Positions 32,065-41,084 are shown, numbered from the stretch's first letter. The stretch is DNA of 64,000 nt from Citrobacter sedlakii NBRC 105722 (GCF_000759835.1 NZ_BBNB01000001.1:558001-622000); one strand, 5' to 3'. Notes: generated by a model not told the origin, from the sequence alone. Numbers and translations: made by a program.

Positions 32065-32628
32065 TTACCAGCGATAATAAATATGGTCGGCGTGGTCGCG
32101 TACCGGCGCGTCATCGCCGAGTAAACGGGCCGACAGCGCCAGCGCAAAGTCAAAGATGTGTCCCAGCCCTTTTCCGCTCAGCAGATTTCCGTCTTCCACT
32201 ACCGGGGCGTCGACATACACGCCATCGGTGACTGTCTCGTAGAGATCGCCGGAACAGACGTAGCGACGTCCTTTCAGTAACCCATTGCCGCCCAACACTC
32301 GTGCCGCCGCCGAACAAATCGGGCAGATCAGTTTACCCGCCGCGTCATGGCGAGCGATGAACGCCACAACCTGGGGACTGGCTGCCAGATTGACGCTACC
32401 CTGCGGTCCACCCGGCAGCACCACGGCGTCATAGAGTGTTTCCAGACTTTCTGCCAGGGTTTGATCCGCCACCATCGGAACATCGTGATAGCTTACCACC
32501 GCCCGCGACTCCGCGCAGGCCAGCGTGTCCACCTCAATGTGCAGACGGCGTAAAATATCAATGGTGACAATCGCTTCCGCTTCTTCAAAGCCAGGCGCCA
32601 ACAGGACAGCAACTTTTTTCATTTCCAC
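32065..32628 (-). CDS. DJ-1/PfpI family protein (YajL-like)
   Basis: 187 residues, a single class I glutamine-amidotransferase-like domain. The nucleophile elbow reads LICPICSAAARVLGG with the Cys of CSAA as the likely active cysteine. The partner acid is in APGFEEAEA near 12-20, and GLGHIFDFALALSARLLG near the C terminus matches the DJ-1 family end. Relatives act as oxidative-stress or glyoxal/amadori-type deglycases and chaperones. The activity of this one is not determined. Start ATG 32628 or 32622 (MKKVAV). It is an extra gene relative to the E. coli order (araF to ftnB). Confidence 0.8.
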   Translation of the reverse strand: MEMKKVAVLLAPGFEEAEAIVTIDILRRLHIEVDTLACAESRAVVSYHDVPMVADQTLAESLETLYDAVVLPGGPQGSVNLAASPQVVAFIARHDAAGKLICPICSAAARVLGGNGLLKGRRYVCSGDLYETVTDGVYVDAPVVEDGNLLSGKGLGHIFDFALALSARLLGDDAPVRDHADHIYYRW

Positions 32629-33137
32629 AACCTCATGCCAATGATGTCAAATAGACCGAAATAACGACGTTATCATTCGGTAAAATAAAATAGTTTTTAG
32701 TGAAACTGATCTGGCGCAAAAATGGCGAGCCGATAATTTCTGACTAAACAGTGTCATTCGTAAATTAATGCGCCAACGTAAAAAAGAATTATCAATAATC
32801 CGATCCTACCATGGCCGAGGGATCTCTTTTGTGATCTGAAACGTCATTTCAAAAATAAATTCAAGATGAAAATCATTGATAATCAACAGGATGCATTTTA
32901 ATCACGCGGGGTAATATTTTTGGCATTCAGACATTGCTTTCAGCAACATGTAAAAATTTATAAACATACAGCATTAAGGATTTTCTTAATTTGCATTCGG
33001 CGCTATGCTTATTTCGATCAGCGACTGAATTGATACTACGATCACTCATGGACCGGCAGAAGGGGTTTTATTCTGCTAACAGTTAAGTGTGCCGTTTATC
33101 CCGCACACCGTCTCTTTCAGTAAATAAGGATATTGTT
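32629..33137. other. 509-bp AT-rich control region upstream of ftnB
   Basis: Low-GC sequence with no credible ORF. It contains TGATAATCA at 32879-32887, which resembles only the core of a Fur box (about 11 of 19 bases), so iron control of ftnB from here is possible but weak. The ftnB RBS AAGGA lies at about 33127. Confidence 0.5.
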
Positions 33138-33641
33138 ATGGCTGCAGCAGGCATGGCTCACAAACTCAACACCCAAATGAACCTTGAGTTTTACGCCTCG
33201 AATTTTTATCTCCATTTGAGCGAATGGTGCTCAGAGCAAAGTTTGATGGGAACGGCAACATTTCTTCGCACCCAGGCGCAAAGTAACGTCACCCATATGA
33301 TGCGGATGTTTAATTTTATGAAAAACGCCGGCGCGAACCCGATCGTGAAGGCGGTTGACGTGCCGGGCAGCGATTTGCATTCCCTGGAAGAATTGTTTCA
33401 AAAAACACTCGAAGAGTACCAACAGCGCGCCAGTACGCTGTCGCGTCTGGCCGATGAAGCGCAGGCATTGAACGACGCACAGACGCTCACTTTCCTGCAC
33501 GATCTGGAGAAAGAACAGCAGCAGGACGGATTGTTATTGCAGACCATCTTTGAGGAAGTGCGCAACGCGAAACGCGCAGGGCTATGTCCAGCCCAGACCG
33601 ACCAGCATGTCCTTAACGTGGTGAATTATCAGCAGCATTAA
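33138..33641 (+). CDS. ftnB: Ferritin-like protein FtnB
   Basis: 167 residues from ATG 33138 ([22 protein letters not shown]); the frame is open upstream to 33087 but the RBS AAGGA precedes 33138. Four-helix ferritin fold. Compared with FtnA here, ferroxidase positions differ, e.g. [14 protein letters not shown] replaces [12 protein letters not shown], losing Glu-Glu before the helix-B histidine. This matches FtnB of E. coli/Salmonella, linked to iron-sulfur repair and oxidative stress and not to bulk storage. Confidence 0.93.
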   Translation: MAAAGMAHKLNTQMNLEFYASNFYLHLSEWCSEQSLMGTATFLRTQAQSNVTHMMRMFNFMKNAGANPIVKAVDVPGSDLHSLEELFQKTLEEYQQRASTLSRLADEAQALNDAQTLTFLHDLEKEQQQDGLLLQTIFEEVRNAKRAGLCPAQTDQHVLNVVNYQQH

Positions 33642-33766
33642 TATCCCCGCACTGGCCTGCCGTTCCCTTCCCCGCAGGCCATTACGCAAGTCCGCGTTCC
33701 CGGATGCCTCCCATAAACAGGAGGCATCGCAAAAAACATTTCTAAATTCTGAAACAACGGTTTATT

Positions 33767-34018
33767 TTAATGTGCTTCGCCCTGCGGCGTGAATTTGAGA
33801 TCAATGAGCGCGATTGCCTTTTGAATGGCGCGCAGGGTGATAGGGTCGGCTGCCGCCGGATGTGTGGTGAAATCGATATTCTTTAGCTGGCTGGACATTT
33901 TTTCACGTACTTCAACGGGCGCGATCACATCAAGTACATCAAGGATTTGTTTGATCACCAGTTGGCAGGCGACAACATCAGATACCAGTTCCTGATCGGC
34001 ATTCATCGGTTGGGACAT
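33767..34018 (-). CDS. yecJ: DUF2766 family protein YecJ
   Basis: 83 residues from ATG 34018 ([20 protein letters not shown]). A longer frame to 34177 covers the AzuCR terminator and part of azuC and is not real. Small soluble helical protein of unknown function conserved next to azuC in enterics. Ends [14 protein letters not shown]. Confidence 0.85.
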   Translation of the reverse strand: MSQPMNADQELVSDVVACQLVIKQILDVLDVIAPVEVREKMSSQLKNIDFTTHPAAADPITLRAIQKAIALIDLKFTPQGEAH

Positions 34019-34106
34019 TGCTTGGGCTCCTGAAAAAAGAAAGGCCGACATAGTACCGATTACGTCGCAGAAACGATAGTCATACGGGTACCCGGCTCGC
34101 GGGCAT

Positions 34107-34134
34107 AAAAAAACCTGCCGAAGCAGGTTTTTTA
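34107..34134 (-). terminator. Terminator of AzuCR
   Basis: AACCTGC (34112-34118) and GCAGGTT (34123-34129) with loop CGAA; T-rich after the stem on the minus strand. Sits directly after the azuC stop. Confidence 0.85.
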
Positions 34135-34218
34135 TCAGAACATCGCGCCAGGCGGTACGTCTTTGAATGTTTTGCAATAATTTTCAAACATGCTTTTGAG
34201 GATTTTACGCAGTTTCAT
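34135..34218 (-). CDS. azuC: Small protein AzuC
   Basis: 27 residues, too short for most gene callers. It begins [15 protein letters not shown] and ends PPGAMF-stop. It is nearly identical to E. coli AzuC (28 residues, ending ...AMFR); here the last codon is a stop. Amphipathic basic helix that associates with the membrane and, in E. coli, binds GlpD. An SD-like GGAG lies about 9 bp upstream. Confidence 0.9.
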   Translation of the reverse strand: MKLRKILKSMFENYCKTFKDVPPGAMF

Positions 34219-34301
34219 GGCATGACTCCAAAGGTATTGTTATGCAGGTGTTATTGCCTATGCGTGTATAATATGACACTCATCACAAAAATCAACCATT
34301 A

Positions 34302-34317
34302 TGTGATGCATATCACA
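34302..34317. promoter_or_regulatory. Perfect CRP site between azuC and MFS exporter
   Basis: TGTGA-TGCATA-TCACA matches all ten CRP core bases. Its centre is about 48 bp upstream of the predicted AzuCR start and 120 bp before the MFS start, so it could serve either gene. Confidence 0.85.
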
Positions 34318-34429
34318 TAATTAAATTAACATTTTCTTTCCAAATTTGCCCTTATTGCTGACTTTTCAAAGGCCTGTATCACGTTAAGTTCCAGTAAAAA
34401 TTTAAATTTTTTTTGAAGGCAAGGACCAC

Positions 34430-35854
34430 ATGCGAGACGATTGGGTCACAGAAAGCAAACGGGGCATCTCTCCTGCCGCTTTGCTTGTTGCTGGCGCATT
34501 TTTTATGGAGTTCATTGACGGCACGGTGATCGCGACTGCCCTGCCGGATATGGCCACTACTTTCGGTGTTCAGGCCGTGGATCTGAATATCGGTATCAGC
34601 GCGTATCTGATCACCCTGGCGGTACTGATACCCGCCAGCGGCTGGATAGCCGACCGCTTTGGCGCGCGCAAAGTGTTTACCCTTGCCCTGGCCATTTTTA
34701 CGCTGGCTTCAGTGCTTTGCGGTCTTGCCACCACGCTGGAAGGCTTTCTGGCGATGCGTATTTTTCAAGGCGTCGGCGGCGCGCTGATGGTGCCCGTCGG
34801 ACGTCTGGCCGTACTGCGCACCACGCCGAAGCATCAGCTCATTACCGCCATCGCCACCTTAACCTGGCCCGCCCTGGTGGCGCCCATCATCGGCCCGCCG
34901 CTGGGTGGATTTATAACCAGCTATGCCAGTTGGCGATGGATTTTCTTTATTAACGTACCGGCAGGGCTGCTGGCAATGACGCTGGCGCTGCGTTTTATCC
35001 CCGATATAAAAGAGGAGGTTCGCCGTCCTTTCGATGTGCCGGGTTTTATGGCTACCGCCATTGCGATGGTCAGTCTGGTTTACGCGATGGAACTGATGGG
35101 CGCTCAGCAATTTGCGCCGGGCTTGCCACTCACGCTGCTGCTGCTGGGCGGGATCACCCTGGCGTATTCACTGCGTCATTTTCAGCAAGCCGCACATCCG
35201 ATGATTCGTCTGGACGCTATGCAGGTGCCGACGTTTCGCGTCACGATGTACGGTGGCTCTTTGTTTCGCGCCTCGATTAGCGCCGTTCCGTTTTTGCTGC
35301 CGCTGATGTTTCAGGTTGGTTTTGGTATGAATGCTTTTCAGGCGGGCTCGCTGGTACTGGCGGTTTTTGTCGGTAATTTAACGATCAAACCCGCCACCAC
35401 TCCGCTGATCCGCTGGCTTGGCTTTAAAAAGCTGTTGTTGATTAATGGCGCGCTCAATGTGCTGGCGCTGCTCGCCTGTGCGTACCTGACGCCCGACACG
35501 CCCGTCTGGTTGCTATTACTGGTGCTTTACCTTGGCGGCGTATTCCGTTCTGTACAGTTCACCGGCATCAGCACCCTCGCCTTTGCGGACGTTCCTGCTG
35601 AACAGATGAGTTATGCCAATACGCTATTCAGTACCGCCACTCAGTTGGCCGTTGGGTTGGGCATTTCGCTGGGCGCAATTGGGATCCGGATCGGCGCAAG
35701 CATCAGCGAATGGCTGGAAATAAGCGCGACGCCCGGCATCAGCTTTCGCCTGGCGTTTGTGACGATTGCGGCGATCTGTCTGGTGGGGATGGTGGATACG
35801 TTGAGGCTGGCGAACGATGCGGGAAGTGCGGTGTCGGCAAAGAAATCAGGGTAG
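34430..35854 (+). CDS. MFS transporter, DHA2 family (drug:proton antiporter type)
   Basis: 474 residues with about 14 hydrophobic helices. Motif A-like GWIADRFGARKVF (about 68-80) and the TM1 motif FMEFIDGTVIATALPDMA (about 25-42) are DHA2 signatures. Related to HsrA/MdtD-type exporters; substrate unknown. RBS AAGGA sits 4 bp before the ATG. It is an accessory gene between azuC and yecR, convergent with the isomerase gene. Confidence 0.85.
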   Translation: MRDDWVTESKRGISPAALLVAGAFFMEFIDGTVIATALPDMATTFGVQAVDLNIGISAYLITLAVLIPASGWIADRFGARKVFTLALAIFTLASVLCGLATTLEGFLAMRIFQGVGGALMVPVGRLAVLRTTPKHQLITAIATLTWPALVAPIIGPPLGGFITSYASWRWIFFINVPAGLLAMTLALRFIPDIKEEVRRPFDVPGFMATAIAMVSLVYAMELMGAQQFAPGLPLTLLLLGGITLAYSLRHFQQAAHPMIRLDAMQVPTFRVTMYGGSLFRASISAVPFLLPLMFQVGFGMNAFQAGSLVLAVFVGNLTIKPATTPLIRWLGFKKLLLINGALNVLALLACAYLTPDTPVWLLLLVLYLGGVFRSVQFTGISTLAFADVPAEQMSYANTLFSTATQLAVGLGISLGAIGIRIGASISEWLEISATPGISFRLAFVTIAAICLVGMVDTLRLANDAGSAVSAKKSG

Positions 35855-35858
35855 TTAC

Positions 35859-35880
35859 CGGACGGCGCAAGGCCATCCGG
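35859..35880. terminator. Hairpin between convergent genes
   Basis: CCGGACGGC (35859-35867) can pair with GCCATCCGG (35872-35880), with one mismatch-type (wobble) pair. A REP-like 3' end between the convergent MFS exporter and isomerase genes. Confidence 0.6.
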
Positions 35881-35894
35881 TTTCGTCGCGGTGA

Positions 35895-36533
35895 TTAGCC
35901 CAGGATTTCGCGAACAAAGGCTTCGATCTCTTTGTTCTGGCAGTTCTCAAAGAAACACTGCTGGAAGCGCGGGCCAGACACGGCGGTTTTGACCAGTTCC
36001 GGGTCGATCGCCCGCAATGTGTCAAGGTAGTTGTCTTTCACAACTGCCGCTTTCACCTGGTTCAGAATACCTGCGTTACGTACCTGCGGCTCTTTACGCT
36101 CCGGCGGGTATCCTTCCCCGTTACGACCGGTAAAGGCTTTCTCGAAAATGAAGCGTACGTTCAGTTCTGCGCCCCAGCCAAATCCTTTTGCAAACGGCAG
36201 AGACAGCGCATTACCGTTGTTGATCTGCGCAAACAGGAAGGCGTCAGCCGGATCGATGCAGTAACCGCACACCACGCCCGGATGGATATTCAGAGACATC
36301 AGCGCGCCCTGACCGGTACCACAGCCAGTCACGACAAAGTCAACTGCTTTGGCATTCAGCAGAATGCTGGCCATGATACCCAGATGGATGTAGGTCAGAT
36401 GATGATCGTTTTCATCGCTCATACCAACGTTGAATACCGGAAAGCCTTTTTCATCCGCAACCGCTTTAAGCTCGTTATGAATGATGGCGTTTTTGCTGGC
36501 CTGGCTGTTTTCCATCATGAGTGCAATTTTCAT
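35895..36533 (-). CDS. RpiB/LacA/LacB family sugar-phosphate isomerase
   Basis: 212 residues from ATG 36533 (MKIALMMENSQASKN); the in-frame ATG at 36572 is less likely. N-terminal 150 residues have the RpiB/LacAB fold: VVTGCGTGQGALMSLN near 68-83 with the catalytic-type Cys, and GVVCGYCIDPADAFLFAQINNGNALSLPF near 86-114. A C-terminal extension of about 60 residues ends in CQNKEIEAFVREILG. The aldose/ketose phosphate substrate is unknown. Accessory relative to E. coli. Confidence 0.82.
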   Translation of the reverse strand: MKIALMMENSQASKNAIIHNELKAVADEKGFPVFNVGMSDENDHHLTYIHLGIMASILLNAKAVDFVVTGCGTGQGALMSLNIHPGVVCGYCIDPADAFLFAQINNGNALSLPFAKGFGWGAELNVRFIFEKAFTGRNGEGYPPERKEPQVRNAGILNQVKAAVVKDNYLDTLRAIDPELVKTAVSGPRFQQCFFENCQNKEIEAFVREILG

Positions 36534-36751
36534 TCTGTCTTCTCCTGAAATGCGTGCGGGTTGTCCCGCCATGAGTCAATGACGTTTCAGGAACAGTACT
36601 ACTTCCCAAACGCACTTTCAAATTTTGTGAAAAACGATTTTAAAAAACAGAGTGAGCTTCACATTTTTGCAGAACGAAAGGCGCAACCCTGGCCGTACAA
36701 ATTAGTGATAGCGGATCTGTAAGCTATTCCGGCCATTGAAATTCGCAGGCA

Positions 36752-36778
36752 TAGAGTAGGATAGCCTATCCCCGATCT
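36752..36778 (+). promoter_or_regulatory. Candidate sigma28 promoter of yecR
   Basis: TAGAGTAG, 11-bp spacer, CCCGATCT: 10 of 16 core bases of the FliA consensus with exact spacing, ending 15 bp before the yecR ATG. yecR is a known flagellar-regulon gene in E. coli. Weak by sequence alone. Confidence 0.4.
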
Positions 36779-36792
36779 ATCAGAGTGAAACC

Positions 36793-37128
36793 ATGAAGAC
36801 GCTTTTACTTGCCCTTTCATTGACGGCACTGACAGGATGTACGATAAGCAGGCACGCTGAGGTGAGCGAAGTCAGCGCGACCACGGGTGTGGTACGTCTG
36901 AGTTACGGTGAAGCCATGTTACAAAATGCGGTAACCGATGAGTATATCGCCCACGGCACCGCGACGAAGGCCTGTCAACAGACAGGCTATGCCAATGCCG
37001 TACGCTTCGGGCAGCCGGTTAAAACCTGTCGTGTATTTGCAGGTTCGCTCTGTATCAACAGTCAGGTTATCCTTTCATACCAGTGCCAGGGTGTCGCCTT
37101 GTCACAAACGCTTTCCCCTACTTATTAA
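36793..37128 (+). CDS. yecR: Lipoprotein YecR
   Basis: 111 residues. Lipoprotein signal with lipobox LTGC (lipidated Cys at about 16). Mature part has four further Cys (KACQQTGY, KTCRVFAG, SLCINS, YQCQG). The E. coli homologue belongs to the FlhDC regulon; function unknown. Confidence 0.88.
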   Translation: MKTLLLALSLTALTGCTISRHAEVSEVSATTGVVRLSYGEAMLQNAVTDEYIAHGTATKACQQTGYANAVRFGQPVKTCRVFAGSLCINSQVILSYQCQGVALSQTLSPTY

Positions 37129-37309
37129 AATAACGGCCAGGGTATCGCTGGCCTTTATCCCTATTATATCGGGCATATAGCGTAAATGCGTTTTATTCCC
37201 ATTCGTATTTTTAATAATTAAATTTATTATTTTACCTTTTGCAAATATTTAAATAACAAATTATAGTGACGCCACATCAAAATAATTCTCACCTTTGTGG
37301 AGCGTAACC

Positions 37310-37807
37310 ATGCTGAAAACAGAAATGATCGATAAACTCAATGAGCAAATGAATCTGGAGTTATATTCTTCGCTGCTCTATCAGCAGATGAGCGCCTGGT
37401 GTAGTTACCACAGTTTTGAAGGCGCCGCCGCGTTTCTGCGTCGCCATGCGCAGGAAGAGATGACCCATATGCAACGCCTGTTCGACTATCTGACCGATAC
37501 CGGCAGCCTGCCGCGCATTAATACCGTCTCCTCGCCTTTTGCGGAGTACGCATCGCTGGACGAATTATTCCGCGCCACGTATGAGCACGAACAATTAATT
37601 ACGCAGAAAATAAATGAACTGGCTCATGCCGCAATGACCAGCCAGGATTATCCGACCTTTAATTTCCTGCAATGGTACGTCGCTGAACAGCATGAAGAAG
37701 AAAAACTGTTTAAATCCGTTATTGATAAATTAACCCTGGCGGGGAAAAGCGGCGAAGGGTTGTATTTTATTGATAAAGAACTTTCGACTCTTGATACCGC
37801 AAATTAA
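37310..37807 (+). CDS. ftnA: Ferritin FtnA
   Basis: 165 residues from ATG 37310 ([21 protein letters not shown]), with a GGAG RBS; the frame to 37295 is excluded. Four-helix ferritin with ferroxidase residues Glu17, the helix-B EEMTHMQR (Glu49/50, His53) and Glu94 in TYEHEQ. Main iron-storage ferritin, cytoplasmic 24-mer. Confidence 0.97.
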   Translation: MLKTEMIDKLNEQMNLELYSSLLYQQMSAWCSYHSFEGAAAFLRRHAQEEMTHMQRLFDYLTDTGSLPRINTVSSPFAEYASLDELFRATYEHEQLITQKINELAHAAMTSQDYPTFNFLQWYVAEQHEEEKLFKSVIDKLTLAGKSGEGLYFIDKELSTLDTAN

Positions 37808-37813
37808 TGTCTG

Positions 37814-37842
37814 ACGGTGAGGTTATCCTCACCGTTTTGTTA
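37814..37842 (+). terminator. Terminator of ftnA
   Basis: ACGGTGAGG (37814-37822) pairs with CCTCACCGT (37827-37835), loop TTAT, followed by TTTGTT. Confidence 0.85.
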
Positions 37843-38079
37843 ATGACGGCAGATCTTACTTTCATGAGTGGAAAAACCGTCATCCTTGGCAACAAATTTT
37901 CCTTTCGCCGCCAGAAACGCCACCAGTTCCCCCGCGGTCATATCTGACGCGGAACAGGTATGAAAACGCGCCTGTTCGCCGAAGCGATTTTTTATCGCCG
38001 CTTCCAGACTTGCCGTTGAATACGGTTCGCCCGACGCTATCATCATATTCAACACTTCGTGCCCGTGAATGGATGTCAT
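37840..38079 (-). CDS. yecH: DUF2492 metal-binding-type protein YecH
   Basis: 79 residues: SIHGHEVLNMM near the start and ARFHTCSASDMTAGELVAFL in the middle, with a C-terminal KICRH. His/Cys pattern suggests metal binding. Conserved beside ftnA. Function unknown. Confidence 0.88.
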   Translation of the reverse strand: MTSIHGHEVLNMMIASGEPYSTASLEAAIKNRFGEQARFHTCSASDMTAGELVAFLAAKGKFVAKDDGFSTHESKICRH

Positions 38080-38163
38080 ATGTCCTCCTGAATCAAAACG
38101 GATAGCCTAAGCGGCACGCGCGTTCTTCGCCTTGCGCTAGCGCAGGTTCAATGCGGGAATAGA

Positions 38164-38181
38164 TGTATAATTATGTTTACA
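38164..38181. promoter_or_regulatory. Strong TyrR box of tyrP
   Basis: TGTATA-N6-TTTACA, one base off the TyrR consensus TGTAAA-N6-TTTACA. About 100 bp before tyrP. Confidence 0.85.
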
Positions 38182-38186
38182 CAGAT

Positions 38187-38204
38187 TGTAACGGTGATTT
38201 GACG
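38187..38204. promoter_or_regulatory. Weak TyrR box of tyrP
   Basis: TGTAAC-N6-TTGACG, centred 23 bp after the strong box, the same paired arrangement as in E. coli tyrP, where tyrosine-bound TyrR represses and phenylalanine-bound activates. Confidence 0.75.
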
Positions 38205-38272
38205 AAAATAACGTTTTGCCTTACCCTGCGCCGCAGATCTTACCGTTGTTTATCTGCAGGGCAGTGTAAAGC

Positions 38273-39484
38273 GTGAAAAATAGAACTCTGGGAAGTGTTT
38301 TTATCGTGGCTGGCACCACGATTGGCGCCGGGATGCTGGCCATGCCGCTGGCGGCCGCTGGCGTCGGTTTTGGCGTGACTTTTGCGCTGCTGATGGGTCT
38401 GTGGGCCTTAATGTGTTATACCGCGCTGTTGCTGCTGGAAGTTTATCAACACGTTCCGGCGGATACCGGCCTCGGATCGCTGGCGAAGCGTTATCTTGGC
38501 CGATACGGTCAGTGGGCGACAGGCTTCAGTATGATGTTTTTGATGTATGCCCTCACCGCAGCGTACATTAGCGGCGCTGGCGAACTGCTGGCAGCCAGTA
38601 TCAGCGACTGGAGCGGAAAACAAATGTCCCCCACCGCGGGTGTCCTGCTGTTCACCTTTGTTGCCGGTGGCGTGGTATGTGTCGGCACCTCGCTGGTCGA
38701 TCTGTTTAACCGTTTTCTGTTCAGCGCCAAAATCATTTTCCTGGTCGTCATGCTGGCGCTGCTGATGCCCCATATTCACAAAGTTAACCTGTTAACCCTG
38801 CCGCTGGAACAGGGCCTTGCCCTTTCCGCCATTCCGGTGATCTTTACCTCCTTCGGGTTTCACGGCAGCGTTCCCAGCATTGTCAGCTATATGAACGGCA
38901 ATACTCGTAAATTGCGGTGGGTATTTATTATCGGCAGCGCGATTCCGTTGGTGGCCTACATTTTCTGGCAACTGGCCACGCTTGGCAGCATCGACTCGAC
39001 AACGTTTATGGGGCTGCTGGCGGATCATGCGGGTTTGAACGGCCTGCTGCAGGCCCTGCGGGAAGTGGTGGCCTCGGCGCACGTTGAGCTGGCTGTGCAT
39101 CTGTTTGCTGATCTGGCGTTGGCGACCTCGTTTCTCGGGGTGGCCCTCGGGTTGTTTGATTATCTGGCGGATCTGTTCCAGCGCCGTAATACGGCGTCAG
39201 GCCGACTGCAAACCGGGGCGATTACCTTTCTGCCTCCGCTGGCATTCGCCCTCTTCTATCCGCGTGGTTTTGTGATGGCGCTGGGCTATGCCGGTGTCGC
39301 ACTGGCGGTGCTGGCGCTGATCGTGCCCTCGCTGCTCGCATGGCAGAGCAGAAAACAAAATCCGCAAGCTGACTACCGCGTGTCGGGCGGGCGTCCTGCG
39401 CTGGCCCTGGTGTTTCTCTGCGGTATTGCCGTCATCGGGGTGCAGTTCTGTATTGCCGCCGGGCTGTTGCCTGAGGTGGGATAG
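38273..39484 (+). CDS. tyrP: Tyrosine-specific transport protein TyrP
   Basis: 403 residues from a GTG (38273), as in E. coli. About eleven TM helices of the aromatic amino-acid permease family ([20 protein letters not shown] at the N terminus; [15 protein letters not shown] near 200). Proton-driven tyrosine uptake at the inner membrane, under the two TyrR boxes upstream. Confidence 0.97.
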   Translation: MKNRTLGSVFIVAGTTIGAGMLAMPLAAAGVGFGVTFALLMGLWALMCYTALLLLEVYQHVPADTGLGSLAKRYLGRYGQWATGFSMMFLMYALTAAYISGAGELLAASISDWSGKQMSPTAGVLLFTFVAGGVVCVGTSLVDLFNRFLFSAKIIFLVVMLALLMPHIHKVNLLTLPLEQGLALSAIPVIFTSFGFHGSVPSIVSYMNGNTRKLRWVFIIGSAIPLVAYIFWQLATLGSIDSTTFMGLLADHAGLNGLLQALREVVASAHVELAVHLFADLALATSFLGVALGLFDYLADLFQRRNTASGRLQTGAITFLPPLAFALFYPRGFVMALGYAGVALAVLALIVPSLLAWQSRKQNPQADYRVSGGRPALALVFLCGIAVIGVQFCIAAGLLPEVG

Positions 39485-39504
39485 GTCGGTCAGAGAGACG
39501 ACAA

Positions 39505-39540
39505 ACGGCCTGACGGGCGAAACGTCGCCAGGCCGTAAAT
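39505..39540. terminator. Bidirectional terminator tyrP/yecA
   Basis: ACGGCCTG (39505-39512) pairs with CAGGCCGT (39529-39536), with further pairing inside, flanked by AAATTT-type runs. Lies between the convergent tyrP and yecA. Confidence 0.75.
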
Positions 39541-39541
39541 T

Positions 39542-40207
39542 TTAATGCAGGCAGCACTGCTTATATTTTTTGCCGCTGCCGCACGGACATGGATCGTTAC
39601 GTCCTGGTTTCACCTCTGCTTTCACCGGCACCTGCACCGGCGTTTCCTGCGGATGCGCCATCCAGTAAGCATGGAGATCCAGCGCCGCAAGGCGAATGGC
39701 ATCGACACTCTCTTCAAATGCTTCCGGGCTAAGTTTCTCGACTTTGCTGAAATTCTCTTCCGTACCGTGAAGCGCAATGGCATCCAGGGCCGGTTTCAGC
39801 GTGTCAGGCAACGCTGACCAGTCAGACAGCGCCACGCCCCGCATATAACCGAAGCACCATTCTTCTACGATGGTGAGCTCATGGCCATCGACTTCCCGCA
39901 GGCCAAACAGCGGCTCGAACTGCTCTGGAAACGCATTGAGTCGGTCAGCGGTATCCGCCATGTGCTGGAAAGCGAGATTCATAAAACGCGTCATCTCTTT
40001 TTCTGAAGACCAGCGCGGCACATATTGCGCACCGCCCCACACGGCAACCAGCCACTCATCTGGCTCAATTTCGCGCGGCGAACTGAGAACAGCGGTGATC
40101 AGCCCATCCAGCTCTGCGACGTCCAGTATGGCATGATCGGTGTTGTATTGGGTCAATACATCGTCCAGCCACTCCAGTTCGCTTTCGTTTAACGGTCCCG
40201 TTTTCAT
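39542..40207 (-). CDS. yecA: UPF0149 protein YecA with SEC-C zinc domain
   Basis: 221 residues from ATG 40207 ([18 protein letters not shown]); an upstream frame to 40273 is excluded by homology. N-terminal UPF0149 helical domain and C-terminal SEC-C motif [18 protein letters not shown], the zinc motif also found in SecA. YecA binds ribosomes in E. coli by published work. The rest of its role is unclear. Confidence 0.95.
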   Translation of the reverse strand: MKTGPLNESELEWLDDVLTQYNTDHAILDVAELDGLITAVLSSPREIEPDEWLVAVWGGAQYVPRWSSEKEMTRFMNLAFQHMADTADRLNAFPEQFEPLFGLREVDGHELTIVEEWCFGYMRGVALSDWSALPDTLKPALDAIALHGTEENFSKVEKLSPEAFEESVDAIRLAALDLHAYWMAHPQETPVQVPVKAEVKPGRNDPCPCGSGKKYKQCCLH

Positions 40208-40635
40208 CATGCTTGTCCTCGTTGAATGCTTAACTGTGGCTATCTTACAGGTTGAAAGGAGCGGCGGATACACCCTGCGCGCGCAAGAAAAGAAATCGCT
40301 TCTGACACAATTTACTGGCGTAATCTGTCACGTTCCGCGCGGGAGTGAAGAATAATCCGTAAGCATTGCAGTCAGGCAGTATGCATTAGCATTTTTTAAT
40401 AATTGAAATGTATAACAATTGCTCACGATCAATAATAGCAATGCATCTATAAGACTAAAATGTAATATAATGTAAATAAAAACATCATACAAACTTAATA
40501 ATTTATTAAAAAACAACACCTTCAGTAGGTTAATTAAAAAGTTGATCATTTTCAATAAGTTATGCGTCACTTGCATTTTCTACTAGGCTAAATCTGGCCT
40601 TAAAAAATGTATTTAATATTGACGTGAAGGTGAGT
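40208..40635. other. AT-rich gap before the orphan ORF
   Basis: The first 130 bp are normal yecA leader. From about 40340 to 40620 the sequence drops to well below the GC content of its neighbours. No credible gene; an 82-codon minus-strand frame here is a by-product of the AT bias. Confidence 0.6.
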
Positions 40636-40980
40636 ATGGAATGGACTGTCATTGACACCGTTGTCAGCCCGACAACGGGTATGTGTTTCTCATGCATTTG
40701 TAGTCTGAAAAATTTAAAATTAACGATCTGGTATCAGGCAGATATATTTTTATCCAGCGGCAGCATTATTGAGCCGTTTCAGGACGGTGTATTAATAGAC
40801 CACAAACCCTATCCCATTACCGTCTATAATGTGACACGCTACAATAAAGAATTATGGAATGCGATGAAAACAAATAGCTTATGCCCAGGCAATGATGAAA
40901 ATCATCCTAAATATTGTCATTTAGCTCATCTGTGCGTGATTGCTATCTGTCCATACGGTTTACTGAAACGAAAAGGATAA
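40636..40980 (+). CDS. Hypothetical Cys-rich protein, unrecognised
   Basis: 114 residues from ATG 40636 (MEWTVIDTVVSPTTGMC) with AAGGTG five bp upstream; a GTG at 40624 would add four residues. I recognise no family. Seven Cys: CFSCIC near residues 17-22, one in LCPGN, and a C-terminal YCHLAHLCVIAICPYG. The spacing suggests a metal or disulfide site. No signal peptide. It sits alone in an AT-rich patch between yecA and the tRNA cluster, unlike its GC-rich neighbours, and is probably acquired. Whether it is expressed is unknown. Confidence 0.5.
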   Translation: MEWTVIDTVVSPTTGMCFSCICSLKNLKLTIWYQADIFLSSGSIIEPFQDGVLIDHKPYPITVYNVTRYNKELWNAMKTNSLCPGNDENHPKYCHLAHLCVIAICPYGLLKRKG

Positions 40981-41084
40981 TGTCGCCGTAATCTTGTGTT
41001 CCGTCATAATCAGGCGGAATACATTATGAGACGTTATTTCTACGCAGGAGGAAATGTTCAGCACGTGTCAGCCATGCCGTAGAA

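Larger units (their letters stand above)
34107..34262 (-). ncRNA. azuCR: AzuCR dual-function RNA
   Basis: The transcript is predicted from a -10 TATTAT (34273-34268) with -35 TTGATT 16 bp upstream to the terminator at 34107, about 155 nt. E. coli AzuCR is about 164 nt, encodes AzuC and also base-pairs with mRNAs such as cadA and galE. Only the layout, peptide and terminator are seen here; pairing regions were not compared. Confidence 0.65.

Noticed and set aside
32863-32890. Fur box for ftnB
   Set aside because: Only the TGATAATCA core matches (about 11 of 19 bases); too weak to call.
34019-34177. N-terminal extension of yecJ
   Set aside because: Overlaps the AzuCR terminator and azuC; the conserved start is 34018.
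40328-40576. 82-codon minus-strand hydrophobic frame in the AT-rich patch
   Set aside because: Leu/Ile/Phe bias is expected from AT-rich DNA; no RBS and no family, so left out.
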